DNA of 64,000 nucleotides from Anderseniella sp. Lineage in GTDB: Bacteria; Pseudomonadota; Alphaproteobacteria; Rhizobiales; Aestuariivirgaceae. The notes beneath the pieces were generated by a model, which saw nothing but the letters and a program-made list of their open reading frames with translations, had not been told where the DNA came from and did no database searches. The stretch covers positions 1-64,000 of the forward strand of contig JANQOK010000016.1 of assembly GCA_028289645.1 (NCBI GenBank), given 5' to 3'. A program made the translations under genes and the position numbers. Shown one piece after another: positions 8,193 to 17,013 of this stretch (position 1 is its first letter; every line of letters starts with the position of its first letter).

Positions 8193-9506
8193 CTACAGGC
8201 GTTCAATCCGCACCATGCGCGGACGGTCCGCAACATGCTTGGCAGCCGCTATCTTGTCCAGTACGGCCCGCATGGCGCTTTCCAGTGTGTCGTGAGTTAT
8301 CAACACAAATGGCGCGATATCGGCATCTGCCTGCGACCGGCTGATCGCCGGACCACGCTGAATCACACTTTCTATCGAGATTCCCTCGTCAGCGAAGGCT
8401 TTTGCCACCCCGGCCAGTTCTCCCGGCCGGTCGAACATGTCCAGGGCTACATAATAGCCGCCTTCGTGAGCCCGCATCGCCGCGCGCCTGAACGGCTTAA
8501 GCCCGGTTGCCGGCATGCCGAACACCGGCAGCACGGTGCCGCGGGCGATGTCGCATATGTCAGCCACGACAGACGAAGCGGTCGGATGGCCGCCCGCGCC
8601 ACGGCCTTCCAGGAACAGCGTATCGGAAAAATCGCCTTCCAGCACCACGGCGTTGAAGGCATCACCGACATCGGCAATGGGCGAACCCAGCGGCACCAAG
8701 GCGGGATGAACACGTTGTTCAATACCGTCCTCTGTCCGATTTGCCACGCCCAGCAGCTTGAACTTGTAGCCAAGCGAATGGGCATTTCGAATGTCGGCAA
8801 GTGTGATGTCCTCGATACCCTCGATGTACATGTCATCAAGGGCAACCTCGGTGCCGAATGCCAGCGACGTGAGGATGGCCAGCTTGTGTGCCGTGTCGAA
8901 ACCGCCAATATCGAAGGTCGGGTCCGCCTCGGCATAGCCGAGTTCCTGAGCCTCTTTCAGCACGTCGGCAAAGTCGCGACCTTCCAGTTCCATCTTGGTG
9001 AGAATGTAGTTGCAGGTACCGTTCAGGATGCCGAACAGGCGGGACACTGAATTGCCAGCCAGGTTTTCACGCACTGTCTTGATCACCGGAATGGATCCGG
9101 CAACGGCGGCCTCGTAGTTCAGGGCCACCCTGCTGGCCTCGGCAAGTCCGGCCAGAGCAACACCATGATGGGCGAGCAGCGCCTTGTTGGCGGTGACGAC
9201 ATGGCGGCCCGCTTTCAGCGCGGCCTCGACACAGGCGCGCGCAGCACCTTCCTCGCCACCAATCAGTTCGACAAGCACGTCGATGTCGCCGTTGGCGGCC
9301 ATGTCGGCGGGGTCGTCATACCATGCGAAACGCGAGACATCATGCAATCCGCGCGTCTTCGATCTGGTGCGCGCACTCACGGCTGTGACCTGCAGCGCCC
9401 TGCCACAGCGCGCTGCAAGCAGTTCGCCGTGGCGGGCAAACGCGTCAAGAACGCCGACACCGACGGTGCCCAGTCCAGCAATACCAACTCGCAAAGGATC
9501 ACTCAT
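8193..9506 (-). CDS. hom: Homoserine dehydrogenase
   Basis: A 437-residue NAD(P)-dependent oxidoreductase that reduces aspartate semialdehyde to homoserine for threonine and methionine synthesis. The N-terminal Rossmann motif is GIAGLGTVGVGV. The catalytic domain carries NGTCNYILTKME and GYAEADPTFDIGGFD, and an ACT domain occupies the last 85 or so residues (YYVALDMFDRPGELAGVAKAF), consistent with threonine feedback. The stand-alone form has no fused aspartokinase. It is the first gene of the hom-glpX-recJ run. Confidence 0.96.
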   Translation of the reverse strand: MSDPLRVGIAGLGTVGVGVLDAFARHGELLAARCGRALQVTAVSARTRSKTRGLHDVSRFAWYDDPADMAANGDIDVLVELIGGEEGAARACVEAALKAGRHVVTANKALLAHHGVALAGLAEASRVALNYEAAVAGSIPVIKTVRENLAGNSVSRLFGILNGTCNYILTKMELEGRDFADVLKEAQELGYAEADPTFDIGGFDTAHKLAILTSLAFGTEVALDDMYIEGIEDITLADIRNAHSLGYKFKLLGVANRTEDGIEQRVHPALVPLGSPIADVGDAFNAVVLEGDFSDTLFLEGRGAGGHPTASSVVADICDIARGTVLPVFGMPATGLKPFRRAAMRAHEGGYYVALDMFDRPGELAGVAKAFADEGISIESVIQRGPAISRSQADADIAPFVLITHDTLESAMRAVLDKIAAAKHVADRPRMVRIERL

Positions 9507-9689
9507 CGGGTATTCAAGCTCGTATCAATTGAAGAAAGTCAGGTGATTTTGAGCCTTCTATGCGCTGTTTGGAGACAGTTTTCAAGCGATGCAGATGTTT
9601 GGGGCAAAACTGGCCGCAGACAGCATTGATGGCAATGGGCAAATCCGGGATAATCATGGCGAACGACAACCTGCGGAAACGCTCATCAC

Positions 9690-10442
9690 ATGATTACATT
9701 TGATTTCACCGGACGTGTTGCAGTGGTGACGGGCGCCGGTGGCGGCATGGGCCTGCAAATCGCCGATATGATCCTGGATGCAGGCGGCTCGGTGATCATG
9801 ATCGATGTGAAACCGGAACCGGACGAACTCTGCGGAACACCCGAACAACGGCTGTATGCGCAAGGCGACCTGACCGATCGTGACTTCGTCACCGCGACGA
9901 TCGAAGCAGGCGCCAGCCGGTTCGGGCGGATTGACTACCTGGCCAATGTCGCCGGAGTGCTGTGGTTCGACCGCGATGCCTCGCTTCTCGACATGGATAT
10001 GGAGGTGTGGGACCAGGTGTTCGACATCAATCTCAAGTCCATGGTCCATACGGCACGCGCCGTCGTGCCACATATGCGCAGGCGGAAGTCCGGCGCCATG
10101 GTGCATTTCTCAACCACCCAGTGCCTGCGCGGCGATCCGCTGCCGCAGGATGCCTACTCGACGGCAAAGGCCGGGGTCGGCGCCCTGTCACGCTCGCTTG
10201 CCATGCAGCTTGCCCCCGACAACATCCGGTCCAACGCCATCTATCCCGGTTTGACCGAGACGCCACTGCAGGCGCGCTGGGACACGCCGGAAAAACTTGC
10301 CGAAGCGGGCAGTTTTGTTCCACTTGGACGGGTTGCGACTGCGGTTGAACTGGCCACGGCGGCCGTGTTTCTGCTGTCAGACGGCGCATCCTACATCACC
10401 GGCACTGATCTCGTGGTGGACGGTGGCCTGCTGTTAAAGTGA
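9690..10442 (+). CDS. SDR family NAD(P)-dependent oxidoreductase
   Basis: A 250-residue classical short-chain dehydrogenase. The cofactor motif is TGAGGGMGLQIA at about residues 12-23, with an aspartate after the second strand (MIDVKPEP) that favours NAD. NVAGVLWF replaces the usual NNAG. The catalytic Ser and Tyr-x3-Lys are in HFSTTQ and DAYSTAKAG, and the C-terminus has ITGTDLVVDGG. The substrate cannot be inferred. It lies between hom and the arginine-catabolism regulator on opposite strands, so it appears monocistronic. Confidence 0.9.
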   Translation: MITFDFTGRVAVVTGAGGGMGLQIADMILDAGGSVIMIDVKPEPDELCGTPEQRLYAQGDLTDRDFVTATIEAGASRFGRIDYLANVAGVLWFDRDASLLDMDMEVWDQVFDINLKSMVHTARAVVPHMRRRKSGAMVHFSTTQCLRGDPLPQDAYSTAKAGVGALSRSLAMQLAPDNIRSNAIYPGLTETPLQARWDTPEKLAEAGSFVPLGRVATAVELATAAVFLLSDGASYITGTDLVVDGGLLLK

Positions 10443-10454
10443 CAGATTGCGGGC

Positions 10455-10898
10455 TCAGGCGATCGCCTTATTCAGCAGAATGCTGGTTTCGCTGTTCAGC
10501 ACACCCTTGATCTCGCGCACTTCACGCAGGACGCGGTCAAACTCCGGCAGGCTGGAAGTCTCGATATGCGCAACCAGATCCCAAGTGCCATTGGTGGAGT
10601 GCAGGGAAACAATTTCCGCCAGCCGTTTCAGAGATCCGGTCACCGACCTGGCCAGTGTGCCTTCCAGCTCGATCATCATGACGGCGCGAATAACCTCCAC
10701 TTCGGCCGTGGCATCCACCTCGATTGTGAACCTCTGGATGATGCCGGTGCTAACGAGACGCTCCATGCGGCTTTGCACAGTGGCACGCGATACCCGCAGC
10801 ATGCCGGCCAGCGTCGTAACCGAAGCGCGGCCATCCTGTTTGAGCGCATGAATCAGGCGCCGGTCGGTTGCAGAAAGATCTGTCATCAGCTTGATCAC
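10455..10898 (-). CDS. Lrp/AsnC family transcriptional regulator
   Basis: A 147-residue regulator with an N-terminal winged helix (DRRLIHALKQDGRASVTTLAGMLRVSRATVQSRMERL) and a C-terminal RAM/ACT-like effector domain (GTWDLVAHIETSSLPEFDRVLREVREIKGV). A slightly later ATG (MTDLSATDRR) is an equally plausible start. It is divergent from arginase, CtlX and ornithine cyclodeaminase. The AT-rich gap contains ATTTAG and CTAAAT separated by 11 bases at 10907-10929, plus TGCAT-like repeats, a plausible operator. By location it probably activates the arginine operon in response to arginine or ornithine; that is an inference. Confidence 0.9.
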   Translation of the reverse strand: MIKLMTDLSATDRRLIHALKQDGRASVTTLAGMLRVSRATVQSRMERLVSTGIIQRFTIEVDATAEVEVIRAVMMIELEGTLARSVTGSLKRLAEIVSLHSTNGTWDLVAHIETSSLPEFDRVLREVREIKGVLNSETSILLNKAIA

Positions 10899-10988
10899 TT
10901 TGCATCATTTAGTAATCTATATGCTAAATCTTATGCATAAAATGCGCAATTTTTCAACTATCTGCTCATTCAGCTAAGATGGAAACTG

Positions 10989-11010
10989 CACTCCTGTCAC
11001 AACAGGAGTG
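10989..11010 (+). promoter_or_regulatory. Hairpin covering the arginase ribosome-binding site
   Basis: CACTCCTG and CAGGAGTG form a perfect 8-bp stem around the loop TCACAA. The right arm contains the Shine-Dalgarno sequence AGGAG, placed correctly (9 bases) before the arginase ATG. When folded, the hairpin would hide the ribosome-binding site. Confidence 0.5.
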
Positions 11011-11017
11011 AAACACC

Positions 11018-11947
11018 ATGTCGCTCAATTGCTATCTTGTCGGTGCACCGGTTCAGTCAGGTACCAGTCAACAGGGCTGCCTGATGGGCCCAGATGCCTT
11101 CCGTACCGCCGGTATTGCAGATACGCTGAAAGCGCTTGGCCACAGTGTTGCAGATCATGGCAATGTGTCAGCTCGCGCCGTCGAGCGTCCGAGCCCCGGC
11201 AACCAGGCAGTCCACCATCTGAATGAAACCGTTGGCTGGGCGCTGGCGCTGAACGAAGTTGCCAGTGCGGCCATCAACAGATCCGAGTTTCCGATTTTCC
11301 TCGGCGGCGACCACTCGTTGTCAATTGGATCGGTATCGGGTGTCACCAAGGCGGCCGAACACAATGGCCGCGAACAGTTCGTGCTGTGGCTGGATGCGCA
11401 TCCCGACTTTCATTCACTCGAGACCACGGAAAGCGGCAATCTGCACGGCACGCCGATGGCGTATCTCACCGGCCACGGCGGATTTGAAGACAGCTACCCC
11501 GAACTCACGGCAAAGGTGAAACCGGAAAACGTCTGCATGATGGGGCTCCGCTCGGTCGACCAGGCCGAAAAGGCACTGCTGGCTGAAAGCGACATCCAGG
11601 TCTATGACATGCGCGCGATTGACGAGCACGGTGTGGCCGGCCCGCTGCGGGCTTTCCTCGACAAGGTCCGGCAGGCCGACGGCGCCCTTCATGTCAGTCT
11701 TGACGTGGATTTCCTGGAACCCGGCATTGCACCGGCAGTGGGCACCACAGTGCCGGGCGGGGCAACGTTCCGCGAGGCGCATCTGATCATGGAGATGCTG
11801 TGTGACAGCGGTCTTGTCACTTCGCTCGACCTGGTTGAACTCAACCCGTTTCTGGATGACCGCGGACGCACTGCCAAGCTGATGGTGGACCTGTGTGCCA
11901 GCCTGCTGGGGCGCAAGGTGCTTGACCGGCCGACACGGAGCTACTGA
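11018..11947 (+). CDS. rocF: Arginase
   Basis: A 309-residue manganese ureohydrolase that splits arginine into ornithine and urea. The binuclear metal motifs are all present: [19 protein letters not shown] and [10 protein letters not shown], followed by the family segment [14 protein letters not shown] and VELNP. The start has an optimal AGGAG. It is the first gene of an arginase, CtlX, ornithine cyclodeaminase operon; the next ATG follows its stop by a few bases. Urease genes are not in this window. Confidence 0.95.
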   Translation: MSLNCYLVGAPVQSGTSQQGCLMGPDAFRTAGIADTLKALGHSVADHGNVSARAVERPSPGNQAVHHLNETVGWALALNEVASAAINRSEFPIFLGGDHSLSIGSVSGVTKAAEHNGREQFVLWLDAHPDFHSLETTESGNLHGTPMAYLTGHGGFEDSYPELTAKVKPENVCMMGLRSVDQAEKALLAESDIQVYDMRAIDEHGVAGPLRAFLDKVRQADGALHVSLDVDFLEPGIAPAVGTTVPGGATFREAHLIMEMLCDSGLVTSLDLVELNPFLDDRGRTAKLMVDLCASLLGRKVLDRPTRSY

Positions 11948-11951
11948 CCCC

Positions 11952-12869
11952 ATGAGCGTGCAGGCGCCAACAGCGGTGGTTATGGTTCGGCCGCACAGCT
12001 TCTCGCCGAACCTTGAAACGGCGGCTGACAATGCCTTTCAGTCGACCGATGGGCGCACCGCGCCAGAAATTGCCGCGGCGGCCGTTGTTGAATTTGATGC
12101 GGCAGTGGCGCGGCTCGAGTCGGCCGGCGTGAAGGTGCACGTATTCAATCAGCTGGCCGATCAGGACACGCCCGACTGCGTGTTTCCGAACAATTGGTTT
12201 TCCACCCATGCGGGTGGCCACGTGGCGATCTATCCGATGTTTGCAGCAAGCCGGCAGCGGGAACGGCGCTGGGACATCATCGAGGCACTGAAAAGCACGT
12301 ACCGGGTTCAGGACGTCATAGACTATTCCGGCCTCGAAGAGGATGGCCTGGCGCTTGAAGGAACCGGTGCCATGGTGCTCGATCATGTGGCCCGGGTCGC
12401 CTACACCGCTCAATCCAACCGGGCCGATCCGGTCATCCTTGAGAGGTTCTGCACCAATTTCAACTTCGAGCCCATGGCGTTCCGGGCCAAGGACAAGTCA
12501 GGGTCTGCCGTGTACCACACCAATGTGATGATGACCGTTGCAACCGGCTTTGCGCTGGTGTGCCTCGACATGATCGAAGACAGCGAACGTCGCACCGAGG
12601 TGGTCAGGCGGCTGCAGGAAAGCGGCCGTGACGTGATCGCGCTGAGCCATGAGCAGATCGCCGGGTTTGCCGGCAACGCACTTGAACTGAGAGGCCGCGG
12701 CGGACTTGTACTGGCGCTGTCGGCACGGGCCGAACAAAGCCTGACCCGTGAGCAAAAATCCGGCATCGGACAATCGGCATCCCTGTTGCCGATTGCCATT
12801 CCAACTATCGAGATGGCCGGCGGTTCCGTGCGCTGCATGCTGGCCGGCATTCACCTTTCCCTGCGATAA
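11952..12869 (+). CDS. ctlX: Citrulline utilization hydrolase CtlX-type amidinohydrolase
   Basis: A 305-residue member of the guanidino-group-modifying (arginine deiminase/DDAH) superfamily. Visible motifs are CVFPNNWFSTH near the N-terminal third, the acidic residue in LEGTGAMVLDH, the catalytic His in VYHTNVMMTV and the nucleophilic Cys in GGSVRCMLAGIHL close to the C-terminus. The pattern fits CtlX, which hydrolyses citrulline to ornithine. DDAH or another amidine hydrolase is possible. Lying between arginase and ornithine cyclodeaminase, it would feed a second route into the same ornithine pool. The start was taken at MSVQAP, just after the arginase stop. Confidence 0.82.
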   Translation: MSVQAPTAVVMVRPHSFSPNLETAADNAFQSTDGRTAPEIAAAAVVEFDAAVARLESAGVKVHVFNQLADQDTPDCVFPNNWFSTHAGGHVAIYPMFAASRQRERRWDIIEALKSTYRVQDVIDYSGLEEDGLALEGTGAMVLDHVARVAYTAQSNRADPVILERFCTNFNFEPMAFRAKDKSGSAVYHTNVMMTVATGFALVCLDMIEDSERRTEVVRRLQESGRDVIALSHEQIAGFAGNALELRGRGGLVLALSARAEQSLTREQKSGIGQSASLLPIAIPTIEMAGGSVRCMLAGIHLSLR

Positions 12870-12883
12870 AAAGGACGACACCC

Positions 12884-13942
12884 ATGACCAAACTTCCGCC
12901 CGCCCCGTCAGAGCTTGCCTTCGTGCCGTTCGTCAGCGTCGAGAACATGATGCGCATCGTCAACACCATTGGCGCGGCGAAAATGATTGCCGAGATGGCC
13001 AATTACATCGAGGCGGACTTTGTGCGCTGGGACAAGTTCGACAAGACACCCAGGGTCGCAGCCCATTCCCGCGAAGGTGTCATCGAGCTGATGCCGACCA
13101 GCGACGGCGAAACCTACGGCTTCAAATACGTCAACGGCCATCCTGCCAACATGGCGCGCGGTTTCCAGACGGTGACTGCCTTCGGAGTGCTGGCACGGGT
13201 GGACAACGGCTACCCGATCCTGCTGTCGGAAATGACGGTTCTGACGGCGCTGCGCACTGCCGCCACATCGGCGGTGGCGGCGAAGCACCTGGCCCCGAAG
13301 AACGCCAGCACCATGGCAATGATCGGCAATGGCGCGCAATGCGAATTTCAGGCGCTGGCGATGCGGGAAATTGTCGGGATTGAAACCGTTCGCCTTTACG
13401 ACATCGATGCAACCGCAACCGAAAAAGCGGTCCGCAACCTGGCCGATACCGGCCTCCAAGTGGTTGCCTGCACGTCCGCCGAGGATGCCATGACCGGCGC
13501 GGAAATCATCACCACCTGCACGGCAGACAAACAGTACGCCACCATCCTGACCGACAACATGGTCGGAGCCGGTGTCCACATCAACGCCATCGGCGGCGAC
13601 TGCCCGGGCAAGACCGAGCTGCACAAGGACATCCTGCTGCGCTCCAGCATTTTCGTGGAATATCCGCCGCAAACCCGTATCGAAGGTGAAATCCAGCAGC
13701 TGGATGCAGACCATCCGGTAACCGAGCTGTGGCAGGTGATCACCGGCAAGGCCAAGGGCCGTACATCAGGCGATCAGATCACCCTGTTCGACAGCGTCGG
13801 TTTCGCAACCGAGGATTTCTCCGCCCTGCGCTACGTCCACGACCAGCTCGAGGCCACCGGGCATTTTGACGAGTTGGACATGATTGCCGACCCGGACGAC
13901 CCACGCGACCTGTTCGGCATGGTACAAAGGGCTAAGGTTTGA
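12884..13942 (+). CDS. Ornithine cyclodeaminase
   Basis: A 352-residue NAD-dependent enzyme of the OCD/mu-crystallin family that converts ornithine to proline and ammonia. It has a substrate-side segment (KYVNGHPANMARGFQTVTAFGVLARVDNGYPILLSEMTVLTALRTAA), a Rossmann motif (MAMIGNGAQCEFQ), and INAIGGDCPGKTELH followed by the conserved region DQITLFDSVGFATEDF. At about 350 residues it resembles the long bacterial ornithine cyclodeaminases rather than short alanine or lysine dehydrogenase-like relatives. It ends the arginine-to-proline operon, starting 14 bases after CtlX. Confidence 0.93.
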   Translation: MTKLPPAPSELAFVPFVSVENMMRIVNTIGAAKMIAEMANYIEADFVRWDKFDKTPRVAAHSREGVIELMPTSDGETYGFKYVNGHPANMARGFQTVTAFGVLARVDNGYPILLSEMTVLTALRTAATSAVAAKHLAPKNASTMAMIGNGAQCEFQALAMREIVGIETVRLYDIDATATEKAVRNLADTGLQVVACTSAEDAMTGAEIITTCTADKQYATILTDNMVGAGVHINAIGGDCPGKTELHKDILLRSSIFVEYPPQTRIEGEIQQLDADHPVTELWQVITGKAKGRTSGDQITLFDSVGFATEDFSALRYVHDQLEATGHFDELDMIADPDDPRDLFGMVQRAKV

Positions 13943-13972
13943 AAATCCAAGCGCTGCAACGGGTGATCGAAA

Positions 13973-14515
13973 TTGACCAGTGGACACGTTTTTATCGCAA
14001 TCAGCCTGGACGGCTTCATTGCCCGCCAAGATGGCAACATCGACTGGCTGACTAAACAGCAAACGTCAGGTGAAGACCATGGATACGACGCCTTCATGGC
14101 GTCAGTTGACGGTCTCATCATGGGCCGCGGTACCTTTGAAAAGGTCCTGACCTTCGGTGACTGGCCCTATCCCAAGCCTGTTGTCGTGATGAGCCGGACA
14201 ATGAGCGATGCGAACGTTCCAGACGAACTGCGGGACAAAGTCCGGGTTTCTGCGCTTGGACCAGCGGACATCATGCAGGAACTTACCGACAAGGGATGGG
14301 CGCGTGCCTATGTTGACGGGGGCAAGGTAATCCAGTCTTTCATCAGAGCTGGACTGATATCAGACATTACGCTGACACACATACCCGTTTTGATCGGAGA
14401 GGGCTTGCCGCTGTTTGGCAAGCTGAACGGCGACGTCGACCTTGAACACCTCGAAACCCGGTCGTTTCCATCCGGCCTGGTAAGCTCGAAGTACCGGATT
14501 CACCAGGCAGGGTGA
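13973..14515 (+). CDS. Dihydrofolate reductase family protein (RibD C-terminal-like)
   Basis: A 180-residue protein with the DHFR-like/RibD C-terminal fold: HVFIAISLDGFIARQDGNIDWL at the N-terminus, DGLIMGRGTFEKVL, PKPVVVMSRT, AYVDGGKVIQSFIRAGLISDITLTHIPVLIGEGLPLFG, and a SGLVSSKYRI end. These proteins bind NADPH, but their physiological substrate is usually unknown. The only start near the conserved N-terminus is a TTG codon preceded by GGGTGAT; no ATG or GTG fits. It follows ornithine cyclodeaminase by 30 bases, so it may ride on that transcript without sharing the pathway. Confidence 0.83.
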   Translation: MTSGHVFIAISLDGFIARQDGNIDWLTKQQTSGEDHGYDAFMASVDGLIMGRGTFEKVLTFGDWPYPKPVVVMSRTMSDANVPDELRDKVRVSALGPADIMQELTDKGWARAYVDGGKVIQSFIRAGLISDITLTHIPVLIGEGLPLFGKLNGDVDLEHLETRSFPSGLVSSKYRIHQAG

Positions 14516-14644
14516 TCGCCGTCCATTGCAATTATGGTGGCTGATCTTAACGACACGGAAAGCCTGCTCTTGTCATGCAGCGGTCTTGCTTTACTGTCAT
14601 AGAAAGCACTTGTTTGAGTTGATTTTCGATTGGACAGCCCGCGC

Positions 14645-16462
14645 ATGTCAAAAAGCCCAGCACCCCAGGATTCTGCCGGCTTTCACCTACCTGATCCCAT
14701 CCAGCTGATGGACAACCTGTCCAAGGCACTGCAGATCGGTGCCGCAATCGCCCAGAATATGGCTGAGCACAAGCAGGAAGATGCCGGCAAAGTGGACGGA
14801 GACGGGTTCAAGCCCATTGAACCGGTGCTGAAGACGTTTACCGAGATCGCCCAGTCCTACGCGCAGCACCCGGAACGCTGGGCCGAGGCCAGTTTCCAGT
14901 TGTGGCAGGGCTATACGCAACTGTGGCAGAACTCCTGGGCGCGCATGATGGGAGAGCACTGGGACCCGGTGGTTACGCCGGAGCGTGGCGACAAGCGCTT
15001 CAAGGATCCGGATTGGTCACGCAATCAGGTGTTCGACTTTTTCAAGCAGGCCTACCTGCTGACCGCCAAGTGGGCACATGAGACCATCGCCAATACGGCA
15101 GACACTGACGAGGCGACACGGCACAAGGCGAACTTCTATTTCGACCAGATCGCCAATGCGCTGTCGCCGTCCAACTTCGCCGTCACCAATCCGGAAGTGT
15201 TGAAACAGACACTGGCCTCCAACGGTCAGAACCTGCTCGACGGCATGAAGAACCTCGCCCGCGACCTGGAAGCCGGTCATGGCTCCCTGCGCATCAGGCA
15301 GACCGACATGAGTGCGTTCGCACTGGGCGAAAACATGGCGCTGTCGCCCGGTCAGGTGGTGTATCAGAACGAGCTGATTCAACTCATCCAATATGCGCCC
15401 GCGACTGAAAAAGTGCACAAGACACCGCTGCTGATCGTGCCGCCCTGGATCAACAAGTTCTACATCCTCGATCTCAACCCGAAGAAATCCTTCATCCGCT
15501 GGTGCGTTGAACAGGGCCTGACCGTGTTTGTCATCTCGTGGGTCAATCCGGACAAGGAGCTCGCGGAGAAGGGGTTTGCCGATTACATGCATGGCGGCAT
15601 TCTTGAGGCCATCAGCCAGATCCAGGAACAGACCGGCGAAAAGAAGGTCAATGCCATCGGATACTGCATTGGCGGCACGCTGCTGGCAGCCACGCTCGGC
15701 TACATGGCGGCACGCAACGACGAGCGCATCAAGTCTGCGACGTTCTTCACAACCCAGGTGGACTTCACTTATGCCGGCGACCTGAAAGTGTTTGCCGATG
15801 AAGACCAGATCAGCCTGGTGGAAGAGCGCATGGCCAGGGACGGCTTCCTTGACGGCAAGGAAATGTCCAACGCATTCAACCTGTTGCGGTCAAATGACCT
15901 GATCTGGTCATATGTCGTGAACAATTACCTCAAGGGCAAGGATCCAATGCCCTTTGACCTTTTGTACTGGAATGCCGACCCGACGCGTATGCCGGCCGCC
16001 ACCCATTCGTTCTATCTGCGCGAATGCTATCTGTACAACCATCTCAGCCAAGGCAAGATGACGCTTGACCAGGTGCGGATCGACCTGAGCAAGGTCAAGA
16101 TACCGGTCTACAATCTGGGCGCGCGCGAAGACCATATCGCACCGCTGAAATCGGTGTTCAAGATCGGCGAATTCCTGGGCGGCGACACGCAGCTTGTGGT
16201 GGCCGGCTCAGGACACATTGCCGGGGTGGTGAACCCGCCGGAAGGCGGCAAGTACCAGTACTGGACCAATGCCAAGGGTGCCGACACGATTGACCGGTGG
16301 CTGGCAGATGCAGACGAACACCCGGGGTCGTGGTGGCCACACTGGATGGAATGGCTGTCTGAACGGTCAGGCAAGAAGGTGCCGGCACGGGATCCGGAAC
16401 TAGGCAAACTGCAACCGCTTGAACCGGCACCGGGTTCTTATGTGAAGGTCAGGGGAAGCTAG
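14645..16462 (+). CDS. phaC: Class I poly(3-hydroxyalkanoate) synthase
   Basis: A 605-residue polyester synthase that polymerises (R)-3-hydroxyacyl-CoA into storage granules. The PhaC N-terminal domain is followed by an alpha/beta-hydrolase fold. The lipase-like box GYCIGGT places the nucleophile at Cys341; Asp496 (REDHIAP) and His524 (GSGHIAG) complete the triad. The PhaC signature WWPHWMEW lies near the end. Its length fits a class I enzyme needing no PhaE partner. A TTG 15 bases upstream would add five residues; the ATG is preferred. No phaA, phaB or phasin gene lies in the window. Confidence 0.95.
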   Translation: MSKSPAPQDSAGFHLPDPIQLMDNLSKALQIGAAIAQNMAEHKQEDAGKVDGDGFKPIEPVLKTFTEIAQSYAQHPERWAEASFQLWQGYTQLWQNSWARMMGEHWDPVVTPERGDKRFKDPDWSRNQVFDFFKQAYLLTAKWAHETIANTADTDEATRHKANFYFDQIANALSPSNFAVTNPEVLKQTLASNGQNLLDGMKNLARDLEAGHGSLRIRQTDMSAFALGENMALSPGQVVYQNELIQLIQYAPATEKVHKTPLLIVPPWINKFYILDLNPKKSFIRWCVEQGLTVFVISWVNPDKELAEKGFADYMHGGILEAISQIQEQTGEKKVNAIGYCIGGTLLAATLGYMAARNDERIKSATFFTTQVDFTYAGDLKVFADEDQISLVEERMARDGFLDGKEMSNAFNLLRSNDLIWSYVVNNYLKGKDPMPFDLLYWNADPTRMPAATHSFYLRECYLYNHLSQGKMTLDQVRIDLSKVKIPVYNLGAREDHIAPLKSVFKIGEFLGGDTQLVVAGSGHIAGVVNPPEGGKYQYWTNAKGADTIDRWLADADEHPGSWWPHWMEWLSERSGKKVPARDPELGKLQPLEPAPGSYVKVRGS

Positions 16463-16491
16463 GGGCTGGACCCTACTGGGCTGGGCCCTAG
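16459..16491. terminator. Possible bidirectional hairpin between phaC and the DUF3775 gene
   Basis: CTAGGG and CCCTAG bracket an inner CCCTA...TGGG pairing in the 25-base gap between two convergent genes, overlapping both stop regions. There is no clear U-tract on either strand, so termination is only a suggestion. Confidence 0.3.
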
Positions 16492-16880
16492 AGAACACCG
16501 TGTTCCGCCGCTTCGACGGAAATTCCCATCTTGTCGAGACCGTCTTCCAGATAGTCTGCCAGCAGGGGCACGCCCAACAGATAATCATCGGTGCTGTTGA
16601 CACGCTCCGAGCGGGCCGTTTCCAGGGCCTCCTGAATGTCCTCAGGCTCGTAAGTGCCTCGCCCGATCCACATCAGTGCGACCAACGATACCTGCTCATC
16701 GATATTCATGTCGTGAATAAAGCTGCGCAGCTCGGCTTCTGTCGGGTCGTCGCGGCGGGATTCCAGAATGCTGTCGGAATCCGCGTCATCGCCGTCACCG
16801 TCCCAGGCAGCAACCTTGCCGTCCAGTTCTCGGGCCCGCACGATGACGTGAGCCACCTTTTCCGGGGAAATATCAAGCAT
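16488..16880 (-). CDS. DUF3775 domain-containing protein
   Basis: A 130-residue acidic cytoplasmic protein with N-terminus MLDISPEKVAHVIVRARELDGKVA and a conserved helical segment AELRSFIHDMNIDEQVSLVALMWIGRGTYEPEDIQEALETA. This matches the DUF3775 family, found mainly in alphaproteobacteria and without an assigned function. The start is supported by GGGAGGA 9 bases upstream; the longer frame adds residues with no family support. It converges on phaC. No catalytic motif is seen. Confidence 0.8.
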   Translation of the reverse strand: MLDISPEKVAHVIVRARELDGKVAAWDGDGDDADSDSILESRRDDPTEAELRSFIHDMNIDEQVSLVALMWIGRGTYEPEDIQEALETARSERVNSTDDYLLGVPLLADYLEDGLDKMGISVEAAEHGVL

Positions 16881-17013
16881 CGGCGTGTCCTCCCTGCAAT
16901 ATGGTGCAACACTGTTTCCAGCGACCAGATTGCGCGAAGACCCGCCCTGCTTCATTGATCCATCTCAAACCCGACAGAATCGGCGCCGACGGCCAGTTTG
17001 CAGGGCTGCGGGG

